This document shows positions 55,011 to 64,000 of a stretch of DNA of 64,000 bases, piece by piece; positions within the stretch are counted from its first letter, which is position 1; each line of letters begins with the position of its first letter. A model generated the notes under the pieces. That model saw only the letters and a list, made by a program, of their open reading frames with translations. It was not told the DNA's origin and did no database searches. Source of the stretch: Cerioporus squamosus (Eukaryota > Basidiomycota > Agaricomycetes > Polyporales > Polyporaceae); NCBI GenBank assembly GCA_022592435.1, contig JABYQS010000026.1:248001-312000 (forward strand), written 5' to 3'. The position numbers and the translations under genes are program-made.

Positions 55011-56184
55011 CCTCAGTAGTCTGGCTATATTTCAAAGGGTCAGTACTTTCCACTAATGACGGGAATAGAGCGCGTTCATACCAGCTGGTCAATGGGTTAC
55101 AGTGAGTAGTTGTGCAGTTCGTAGGAGACAATCGACCCCTTTTATCGATCATCAAGCGCAGCGCTGCTGGACTCTTGATACTTTTTAGTCAGCTGAAGCC
55201 TTCATTCGTCACCGACCATACATCACTTACTGTAAGTACTGAGTCGACATCGCTGTTTCGCCTTGATCGCAGCCGTTCTCTCGAATAATCGCGAGTTTGA
55301 CAGTCGTAGTGACGTCATAGGTATGCAGGCAGGTCGCTAACTCGTTTCTTGACGACAACTGGTTGCAGGAAACACAGAAATGTGGAGATATCTGCCGTTT
55401 TCTGTAAGTATAGGAGGTTGACAGGAGGGTCGGTATGCGTGGTGAGAAGCCCGAAGGTGCTCAGTAAGCCAGCGCCGTATGACAGGAGCACCTTGATCGA
55501 CGGCAACCACATGGTGGTTGGTGATTGAACCACGCGTCGTTGGTCCACGAGTCAAGCTTTGGCAAGGCGTGCACAGGAAAGTGGGTCAAGTGGTGGTACG
55601 TACTAGAGTCACTACTTTAGTCCCTAAGAACGTTTAGCTATAGTAGTGGACTCGTACGAGACTTCGGGCGCCTACGCTACCATGTTAGGCTTTGTGACCC
55701 AACATCACCCAAGAGGACCCCGATCACTCTTGTCCAGGTCCATGTACCATCGATATCTCTGTGATTCTCTTACTCTAATTATTTCAAGTTCTCAAGCTTG
55801 TTCTCCCAGTTCGTTACTGGTCATTCGGACTTACCTCGTTGAAAATACCCGTCTGTCTCAGCACAGCCGAAGTACTATATGCTATAGCCTAAATATGCTT
55901 CATGGGCACGCAATTTCCTGCAGCTCCCTGCCAGCAGTGGCCCGCTCAGCTGGCCTCCAACTCCGTCGTGCGACATTGATGCATCCTACCCACGGAAAAA
56001 ACATAATTAGATGACTGTCCGAAGAGCTGGATCGTCATCTGACTTATGATGACATACCAGATCCCCAAGCCGATCCGACCTTGACGTGCTGGGCCTATAT
56101 ATCTGACGATCGACAGTACCAAGCTCGCCGTACAGTCTACTCAATTCTGTTCACAAGCTCGTCATTCACTGCGCAACCATCGCC
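55011..56184. other. 1.2 kb between MBL-fold cluster and Fe-ADH
   Basis: Divergent upstream regions of gene 5 and the dehydrogenase. A TATATAT element at 56096-56102 lies 83 bp before the dehydrogenase start. No other gene recognised. Confidence 0.45.
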
Positions 56185-57706
56185 ATGTCCGCCGAGTCGA
56201 ATCTGTCGGGATCTTATGCATACACTGACACGCTCAAGGGCGTGTTCTACGGACCAGGATCGGTGAAGACCGCCCTGCCCCAGCTGCTCGATATCCTCGG
56301 AGCTAAGAAGGCTCTCATCGTCACCGGGAAGAGTCTCTTCCACAAGGTACTTCGTTTCCTCCATTTGAATCTGCGTACAATGCTCATCATATTCCTGCAC
56401 TACTTGACAGACCGACGTCGTGAAGACCGTCGAGAACATTCTACGGGAACGGAACGCCTACGGCGCGACGTTCTATGAAATCGGCGAGCACTCGCCGGTC
56501 GCAGGCATCCGAGCGGGCGTGCAGAAGTTCAAGGACGTCGGTGCGGACGTGATCGTCAGCGTCGGCGGCGGCTCCCCCGTTGACGCGTCCAAGGCCATCC
56601 TCTACTTCGTCCAGCAGGAGCACGGCGGACGGTACCTCCCGCAGATCGCTATCCCGACCACGCTGAGTGCGGCGGAGTATACCGTGAGTCTCTGGCGTAG
56701 GTACTTTCGCTGTAGACGAGGCTCATGACTTCCACGTCCCAGGTCGGCGCGGGGTATACGAACGATGAGGGCCACAAGGTCGCGGTGATCGCACCGGAAC
56801 TCGCGCCCTCTGGTGTCATCCTCGACGCCGAGCTCACCCTTTCCACCCCAGAACGCCTCTGGCTATCTACAGGCATTCGTGCGCTCGACCATGCCGTAGG
56901 TTCGTTCGGTCACAAGGTCTCCTACGATAGCGATGTCCGGGTCTGATCTCCATTACAACAGAAAACCTGTACAGGCCGCTCGCTCCCCCACCCATCAAGC
57001 ACCTCTGCTATGGAGCGATTGCAGACCTGTTCAAGTATCTGCCCATTTCCAAGGCCAACCCGCAAGACATTGTGGCCCGGCAGAAGCTCCAGATCGCCTC
57101 GTGGATGAGTCTCTGGCCCGTCAAGCTCTCCAAGTTCAGGTGCGTCGTTGCATGGTTGCTGGCTATGGTCATGTCCACTGAACGTTGCCTTCTATGATTA
57201 TCGTACAGCGCGCTTGGTCTCTCGCACGGCTTGGGCCACAAGCTCGGTGCTACATACGGCATCCCGCACGGCATCACATCTGTGAGTAGAGTACTCCGCC
57301 TACCAGGACTCCAGGGGCCGCAAGGACATCACTAACCAGTACGCACGCAGTGTCTCACCCTCGCACCAGTCGTCGCTCTGATGGCCGAGACAGCGTCAAA
57401 GGAAGACAAGGAATGGCTCGCGGGCGCGCTGTTCCACCTCCGCAAGCCGTCCACCGGCTCGCTCGAGGGCGACATCAAGCAGCTCTCGGTCGAGATCCAA
57501 CAGTGAGTATCACGCGATCGACTTCCCGCAGACTACTCATGTACATTGTGTGACACAGGCTCGTCGATGGTCTCGGCCTGCACTCGACACTTTCGCAGTA
57601 TAAGGTCCCGAAGGGCGATGTGCAGACAGTTGCGGAGAGGGCGGTGGGTAAGGATGATCCGTTGCTGCCGAAGGTTGTCGGCCTCCTGGAGGGGATCTAC
57701 GCGTAG
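56185..57706 (+). CDS. Iron-type alcohol dehydrogenase / maleylacetate reductase-like
   Basis: Group III (iron-dependent) dehydrogenase of the maleylacetate reductase branch, NAD(P)-dependent and probably cytosolic. Seven exons (56185-56346, 56411-56683, 56743-56899, 56962-57139, 57209-57281, 57351-57502, 57559-57706) give 380 residues, the usual length. The nucleotide loop is IVSVGGGSPVDASKA, the substrate-side segment IAIPTTLSAAEYT. Metal-site histidines appear in RALDHAV and in LSHGLGHKLGATYGIPHGIT. Maleylacetate reductases serve aromatic ring degradation, which would suit a wood or litter decayer, but no other gene of that pathway is here, so the substrate is open. A decayed inverted copy lies at 59777-61290. 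Confidence 0.9.
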
Positions 57707-57885
57707 ACAAATCACTAGCACAAGTAATCTGTATCATTGTCAACACTTTGGATTTAACGAACTCTATACAACTGATAATGTCCCTCGATCGGTTCATAGT
57801 GTGTGGGTACAAAGACTCAAGTGTCCGTCACGGGTATAGGTATGTATCTCACAATCCTGGGGTAAATTGTCTTCGCAAAACTAGC

Positions 57886-58890
57886 TTAGGAGATTACCGC
57901 CCACGACAACAACGGGACCACCAGCGCGAGCACGGACAGCGCCGAACTTGAAGTACGCTGAGCAGAACTGGTCTTGTAACTGATGTCGATCTTCGAGATC
58001 CTGAGAATGCTGTCCTCAGTGGGCGGGCCACTAGTCCAGTTCACATTGCCACTCGACCACTATCAAGGCAGGTAAGCATTCGCGCGATGCGGAAGTGTGC
58101 GTCGTGCTTACCGAGTTCCAGAGGAAGGCGGACGGCTCGGAGGGAACGTTGGTATCCATGGTGGCTATCAGCGCGCCGTCGAAGTAGTACTTCGTTGACT
58201 TTCGGCTCCACTCAAGGGTATACTGTGAACAACACAAGGAATCTCAGTGGTGGGTGCAGACAACGCGAAGTCAGAACGTACCTCATGCTCCCCAGTAGTA
58301 GGATCGGCAGGGTATGGGATCGCATCGCGGGTGTTCTGAGACGAGTTGCAGCTCGTTGCCTGGTTCGTGAGCTGCAGTCCTGGAGTGATTTTCTCGTTGC
58401 CAGTGGTGAAGTGCGAGGTAAGGATCTCGATGTCTGATTCCTGGCAATCGTTCTCGTACGTGAAGAAGCTAACAACACATAGGGATTAAATTGGTACGTT
58501 CGCAGACAGCGAGAAAAGCAGGCGAGTGACGTACCCATGACACACGCCGGGAACGTTCGACGCGATCGCGGTGGTCTTGAACGTCCCGTAGAGAATGTTC
58601 GTGTCGTTGGTCTGAATGGCCGCGCTCGGGACGCTGCTGCCGTTCTGCGTGCCGCCCGACACCTTGAGCATCAGGTATCCGTCGCTGATGTCAACGTTGG
58701 ACGCGGTGTAGGTGCGCGAGAAGGGATCGCTCTGCGAATCGACAGTGTAGTTGTTGATGATGATCGAGTGGTTGGCGAGGAACGCCTGCACTGTCGGGAA
58801 CGTAGAGTCATAGGATGAGAAATCGATTGAGATGCTTTTCGATTTCGCCAAGGCGAGCGGCAGAAAGGCGAGCAGTAGTGCAGAGAACAT
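57886..58890 (-). CDS. GH16 family glycosidase, secreted and GPI-anchored
   Basis: Acts on beta-1,3- or mixed glucans, probably in the cell wall. Four exons (58890-58535, 58468-58282, 58222-58112, 58059-57886) give 275 residues. A signal peptide (MFSALLLAFLPLALAKS) leads. The GH16 active-site pattern ExDxE is ESDIE (Glu129, Asp131, Glu133) in NDCQESDIEILTSHF. YTLEWSRKSTKYYFDGALIA and LWNSWSSGNVNWTSGPP are typical of the C-terminal beta strands. The last 25 residues (SSSALSVLALVVPLLSWAVI) form a hydrophobic tail after a Ser/Thr-rich spacer, a GPI-anchor signal. TATATAAATA lies at 58971-58980. The gene sits between the dehydrogenase and its inverted pseudogene copy. Confidence 0.9.
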
Positions 58891-59776
58891 GATAGTAGTG
58901 GTTTCGGACTAGAGGTAGAGCGCGGGTAGTTGACGATGTTATGGCTTATCTCTCAAGCCCTACTCTTGTATATTTATATATGTCAGGTCGAGGACCGACC
59001 GGACGACAGTGACGGAAGGCTGACTTGCTTTGTCTGCCGGCGGAAGACTCCAGCATCCGCAGATGCAGTGCGATCATGCCTTCAGGGATACCACACCGAA
59101 TATGAGCCCCCAAAACTGGGCTGATGTCCACCTATTTGACATCAGCACTGTTTGGGAGAGCTGTTCATCACGAATTTTGCGGAACAGTTATGATCTAGCC
59201 CGGCTCATGGCGCAAAGTCCATAGACTACCCGTCAGTGAAATCTTAGGAGTCGCGAGTGACGTGGCACCGAACCCAGACGAGTGAGATTACTTGCCCGTC
59301 TAAGTGTTTATCATCAGTAGATGAGCACTCGGGGAAGGAGGAGGAGGAGGAGTTGCTGCAGTGCAAGTGCACAACAAGTCGTGGTAGGTGGTTGAGTCCG
59401 ATGTCCGAGACCGCCGAAGAGGAGCGCTCGCGATCGGCGTTCAGTACAAGCGGATACCATATATGGCATGTTGGTAGAGAGTCACGTACTTCCGCGTTCG
59501 CTGGGGCTGTTCAGCAATGTATCGTGTCCTAGGAAGGTCTATGATCCCAGGGATGAGTTCGATACCGTCGAGCAACGTTCTGATTCAGAAGGGCCTCGCA
59601 AACGAGCATCTCCTAACTGGAAGACTCTCGCGTACCTAAACGGCGTCCGGATTCAGGTATACCGATACCCGTGACGGAAGCTTTCGTTTGTACATACATT
59701 CGAGTAACATCATTGAGTCATGATACACACATAACACGCTGTTGAACGGTACACACCGCATATTCCAGTGATCTGT
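58891..59776. other. Gap between GH16 and Fe-ADH pseudogene
   Basis: GH16 promoter at the left end; otherwise no gene, repeat or RNA recognised. Confidence 0.4.
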
Positions 59777-61290
59777 CTACGCGTAGATTCCCTCCAGGAG
59801 GCCGACAACCTTCGGCAGCAACGGATCCTCCTTACCCACGCCCTCTCCGCAATTGTCTGCGTATCGTTCTTCGGGACCTTATACTGAGAAAGCGTCGAGT
59901 GCAGGCCGATACCATCAACGAGCCTATGTCACCGATGCACATGAGTAGTCTGCGGGAAGTCGATCGCGTGATACTCACTGTTGGATCTCGACCGAGAGCT
60001 GCTTGATGTCGCCCTCGAGTGAGCCCGTGGAGGGCTTCCGAATTTGTAACAGCGCGCCCGCGAGCCATTCTTATCTTCCTTCGACGCCGTCTCTGCCTTC
60101 AGGGCGACGACTGGCGCGAGAGTGAGACACTACGCGCACAATCGTTAGTTGGGTCCTTGCGCCAATGCGGTCCCGTCCCAGAGAGGCCGATCACTCTACT
60201 CACAGACGTGAAGCCGTGCGGGATGCTGTACGGCGCTCCGAGCTTTGGCCCAGCGCGTGCGAGAGCCCGAGTGGGCTATGTGATGGAGAGAAGCAAGGTC
60301 AGTGCACGGGACTACGACTGTGTACGCGCAGGATCGACGCGCCTGTACCCGGAGAGCTTGAGGGGCCAGAGACTCATCCACGAGGCGATCTGAAGCTTCT
60401 GCCGGGCCTCGATGTCTTGCGGGTTCGCCTTCGAGATGGGCAGATATTTGAACAGGTCCGCGATCGCTCCGTAGCAGAGGGGCTTGATGGGTGGGGGAGC
60501 GAGCGGCCTGTACAGGGTTCTGTTGCAATGGAGATCAGATACGGATATCACCATCGCAGGGGACATTGTGACTGCACGTACCCACGGCATGTCGAGCGCA
60601 CGAATGCCTGTGGCGAGCCAAGGCGTTCTGGAGTGGCAAGGGTAAGCTCGGCGTCGAGGATGACACCAGAAGGCCCGAGCTCCGGTGCGAACAACGCTAC
60701 CTTATGGCCCTCATCGTTCCTATAACCTGCGCCGACCTGGGACGTGGAAGTCGTGAGCTCGTCTACAGCGAAACCACCTGCGCAGAGAGACTTACGGTTG
60801 TACTCCGCCGCACTCAGTGTAGGGGGATAGCGATCTGCGGGAGGTACCGCCGCCGTGCTCCTGCTGTAGGAAGTAGAGGATGGCCTTGGACGCGTCGATG
60901 GGGAGCCGCCGCCGACGCTGACGATCACATCCGCACCGACGTCCTTGAACTTTTGCAACGCCCGCCCGGATGCCTGCGACGGGCGCGTGCTCGACGATCT
61001 CATAGAATGTCGCGCCGTAGGCGTTCCGTGCCCGCAGAATTTTTCTCGACAGTCTTCACGACGTCGGTCTGTCGAGTGCAGAGTTCCATAAGAATTGTAC
61101 ATATTCGACTCGATGGAGGAGACGACGTACCTTGTGGAAGAGACTCTTCCCGGTGACGATGAGAGCCTTCTTGGCTCCAAGGATGTCCAGCAGCCGGGGC
61201 AGGGCGGTCTTGACCGACCCTGGGCCATAGAACACGCCTTGAGCGTGTCCGGTAAGCGTAAAATCCAGAGAGGTCTGATTCGGCGGACAT
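59777..61290 (-). pseudogene. Decayed inverted copy of the Fe-ADH gene
   Basis: Colinear with all seven exons and the introns of the gene at 56185-57706, from MSAESDLSG at 61290 to GLLEGIYA at 59777. Clear conserved blocks include the nucleotide loop region (near 60910), LYRPLAPPPIK (near 60505) and ASWMSLWPLKLS (near 60370). Frame is lost many times by one-base changes in both directions, for example a missing base near 61252, an extra A near 61040, and further shifts near 60970, 60895 and 60850. The ATG in ALMAE has also changed to AAG. Unlike other frameshifted genes in this window it carries insertions as well as deletions, so it is a genuine pseudogene. Upstream flanks of the two copies do not match. 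Confidence 0.9.
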
Positions 61291-62323
61291 GTGGTGGGCG
61301 GAGGTGGTTACATACTGTAAGATGCAGCCAGCGTGAGTGTAAGTCGACGTATATATAGTCCTGGTACGTCAAGCTTCACGCGTCAAGCTAAGGTTGTAGC
61401 ATGTACATAGGTTGTCCGGTTGCTTTGACAAGCATCATGCATCAAGAAGAAGCTTCAAGTTCCAGTTCAAGATGAGAGGAGTCAGGGTATCGCAGCAGTG
61501 GCATTGGAGGAAGCCGCCTGAGCCTCTTGGAAGACGAAGCGCCCAATTCACCCACTCTGCTCCGAAAGCGTAGTCGGTTCTTATCAATAATTTGTTCTCT
61601 ATGCCGAACTGTTCTCTGTCTTGAACGAGGCTTTCCGATGCTGCTGCGCTGTTCTTCTTCTGTAGTTCATCTCTCACCAATCTCTGAACCAATATCTCAC
61701 CATGTGTAGGTTTATCCCCGAGCGTAAGTGCGCGCAGCGCTCCCCGGCCCAGGTCGTGATTGTGATATATCAAGGTTCTTCTACTTGGCTTACTGAACAC
61801 CTTCGGCCTTGTCGCTGTGCATACCGAGCCTCACCATAGCTAGGGAGTAGGCTCGCTTGCCAGCCTGTAGTTCCTCGTCCCGCAGAATACAAACTCGTGC
61901 CTGTTGATGTCGTACCATTCGATTCTGTCACCATCAAGTTGCAGATTCCGCAACCATCGCACACCATCGCACATCCGGAATGCTCTGGGAATGCTAAGGT
62001 CGTAATCTGCGTCCAGGCGGAGGAGTGCAGTCCGAGGGTACCTCACCGGTTACAACCCGCCTGATCTTATCAGATAACTTGGCGCTAATGACCATGGCGT
62101 CTGCGCCGCCAGACGCGACGCTGCGCTAATACCTCTCTTCTCCACCACCATGCACGGTCTGGACTGTGGATGTCATACACGCGCCGCTTTGACTTTGCAA
62201 CACGATCAATTATGACTCTCATGGCCTCCGAGGCCGCGATAAGGCGCTGCATACTTAAACGCAACAGGATGAGCATTCGCGCCGACACGTTGAACATCTT
62301 GCCGCACAAAGTACCGAAGGACC
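61291..62323 (-). other. Possible unrecognised gene or remnant
   Basis: Two minus-strand open pieces have protein-like composition: 62085-62297 (MFNVSARMLILLRLSMQRLI ... RVYDIHSPDR) and 61840-62046 (YPRTALLRLDADYDLSIPRA ... NRHEFVFCGTRNYRLASEP). They could be exons of one gene, but the join is not convincing and I know no family with this sequence. Confidence 0.3.
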
Positions 62324-64000
62324 ATGCCTTTGGACATTCGGAGCCTCGAGGAGATACACGACAAGACTGAAAGCCAGCCTACTGATCTGCTACGCGATGA
62401 CAGGCTTGCGGTGGAGTTCGGTTGTCTCCCAGTTCCTCGTCGGATGCGGTATGACCCCCAGAGCCCACCACACTTTGGTCTGGGAATGAATCTCATTCTT
62501 GGATTGACTGCTGCTCTCGGTGAGTGGTCAGTGATCACTTATGATATCTCTGTCTGATATCATAACAGCTGCTGCAAATATCAGCTACACTCAACCTCTG
62601 CTCAGTGAGTGATGTCTCGCACTAGAATGAACTTCCGAGCCAAGACAAGACTAACACGCTATCTTTCCAGTTGAACTTGCCAAAGACTTCGACCTCACTC
62701 TACACGATGTAGCAACTATTCCTGCCCTTTCCCAAGCTGGGTGAGCCTAATTAAACCTCGAGCCAGCGGCTCACTTATCCATTCACGTCACTCCAGCTTC
62801 GCCATCGGTTTGCTCTTTATCTGTCCCCTCGGCGACCTATTCCGCAGACGACAACTCATCATCGGAATAGTCTTCACCGCTGCATCCATGAGCATCGGCT
62901 TAGCCGTCACATCCGACCTCATCGTCTTCGAAGTCTTATCCTTCTTCGTCGCCCTCTTCAGCGTCGTCACGCAGATCATCGTCCCCCTAGTGGTCGACCT
63001 AGCCCCACCCAAATGGCGTTCGTCCGCAATTTCCATCGTTTTTGCGGGTATTACGCTGGGTACGCTCCTCGCGCGCGCCATATCCGGGGTCGTCGCGCAG
63101 TACGTCACCTGGCGCGTGGCGTTCTACATCGCTGTCGGGGCGCAGTATGGGCTCTGCGCCGTGTTGTATTGGATCCTTCCAGACTATCCCGCGAAGAACA
63201 AGGACGAAAGCTACCTCCGCATCCTGATCAGCATGGCCAAGTACGCTGTTACCGAGCCAACGCTCGTCCAGGCTATCCTCATCAACATCGCCTCCAGCGG
63301 GTGCACGGCGAGCTTCTGGGTCACCTTGACGTTCCTCCTCGGAGAGCCACCATACAACTACTCCACGTGAGTCCGCCGCTGCTCAATCCATACTCATGCG
63401 ACATAGTCACTGAGCAATTCCCATCCAGCTTGATCATAGGCCTGTTCGCGCTCATAGGCATCTTCGGCCTGCTCATGTCGCCCTTTGTGGGCTGGGGCAT
63501 CGACAAGCTCACGCCCTGGTACGGCATCCTCATCGCCAACGCCGCCCTGCTTGCGACATACGTGCTCCAAACGGAGCCATCGGCCTGCACGTCTCCGTGG
63601 TCGTCATCATCACTGTTGCCATCGACGTCTTTCGCCAGACGCAGAACGTGTCCCTCGCCAGCCACGTACTCACCCTCGAGTCGAACGCCAGGGCGCGCCT
63701 GAACTCAGTGCTCATGGTGTCGGTGCGTATGTTTGCGATGTCCCGATGCCCATCGGGCAAGCATGGTCTCCTTCCCCTCGTGGTGACTCGCTGACGAGTC
63801 ATGTTCGTAGCTGTTCTTGGGCTCAGTGATGGGGACGTCCGTGGGCTCCAAGGTGTTCACGCAGTCGGGCTGGCGTGCCAGTGGAGCACTTAGCGTGGCT
63901 TGGACGGTGTTCGCCCTCGTCGTGCTTCTGCTCCGCGGTCCGCACGTGCCCCGGTACACCTGGTTCGGCTGGAGAGGAGGATACAAGCCCGTCCGCCGCA
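62324..64000 (+). CDS. MFS transporter, incomplete at window end
   Basis: Major facilitator permease, probably a plasma-membrane drug or metabolite exporter, judging by relatives. Exons 62324-62519, 62569-62604, 62671-62740, 62797-63366, 63429-63722 and 63811 onward. Membrane segments begin FGLGMNLILGLTAAL and continue through AGFAIGLLFICPLGDLFRRR (the MFS loop motif between helices 2 and 3), IVFEVLSFFVALFSVVTQII, FAGITLGTLLARAISGVVAQ and LIIGLFALIGIFGLLMSPFV. Exon 5 slips frame by one base at 63573-63574 (QT then AIGLHVSVVVIITV); one extra G restores it. The last exon (LFLGSVMGTSVGSKVFTQSG ... YTWFGWRGGYKPVRR) has no stop before 64000, so the C-terminus is missing. Confidence 0.88.

Noticed and set aside
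61435..61800. 121-codon minus-strand frame beside the Fe-ADH pseudogene
   Set aside because: No domain and no splice support; treated as part of the uncertain remnant region.
1..64000. CRISPR arrays, bacterial operons, LTR retrotransposons, viral genes
   Set aside because: None seen. The genome is eukaryotic, with introns in most genes; no direct long terminal repeats or polymerase motifs were found.

Overview
The window is nuclear DNA from a basidiomycete fungus. Its genes carry many short GT-AG introns (mostly 45-65 bp). The identifiable genes are eukaryotic and fungal: PEP carboxykinase, DASH subunit Dad2, Mediator Med14, a Scy1 pseudokinase and phosphopantothenoylcysteine synthetase. Expanded F-box, metallo-beta-lactamase and MFS families suggest an Agaricomycete. 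Placement near Polyporales is a guess. Exon coordinates were worked out by hand from splice sites and reading-frame continuity.

Layout. 1-2353: wreck of an F-box gene split by a 1.1-kb TA-flanked transposon. 2797-4943 (-): PEPCK with a 5'UTR intron. 5380-8075: mostly empty, ending in a decayed piece of an M1 aminopeptidase. 8642-15732: four F-box paralogues, one intact, three damaged, one also holding a 243-bp hairpin MITE. 16317-17470 (+): palmitoyl-protein thioesterase, tail to tail with a 23-exon M1 aminopeptidase (17545-21497, -), which is divergent from DAD2 (22028-22500, +). 23409-26377 (+): two MBL-fold lactonase-like genes. 26557-29918 (-): SCY1, head to head with a 1389-aa tail-anchored protein ending in PPT (30137-34895, +). 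36478-37777 (+): Ser/Pro-rich protein. 38496-38566 (-): tRNA-Gly(GCC). 38639-39977 (-): PPCS, head to head with MED14 (40356-44563, +). 45813-46936 (+): coiled-coil protein. 48020-49845 (+): FAM72-like protein. 51181-55010 (-): three more MBL-fold genes, one frameshifted. 56185-57706 (+): iron-type alcohol dehydrogenase; 57886-58890 (-): GPI-anchored GH16; 59777-61290 (-): decayed inverted copy of the dehydrogenase. 62324-64000 (+): MFS transporter running off the end.

Two themes stand out. First, the accessory parts are built from inverted duplications: F-box plus aminopeptidase at 7-21 kb, MBL-fold clusters 25 kb apart, and Fe-ADH flanking GH16. Second, ten or so genes, including essential MED14, are broken by exactly one missing base in a G or C run. 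This looks more like a consensus error than biology and should be settled before any of these genes is called a pseudogene. The F-box nonsense codons (mostly C-to-T) and the transposon insertions are not explained that way.
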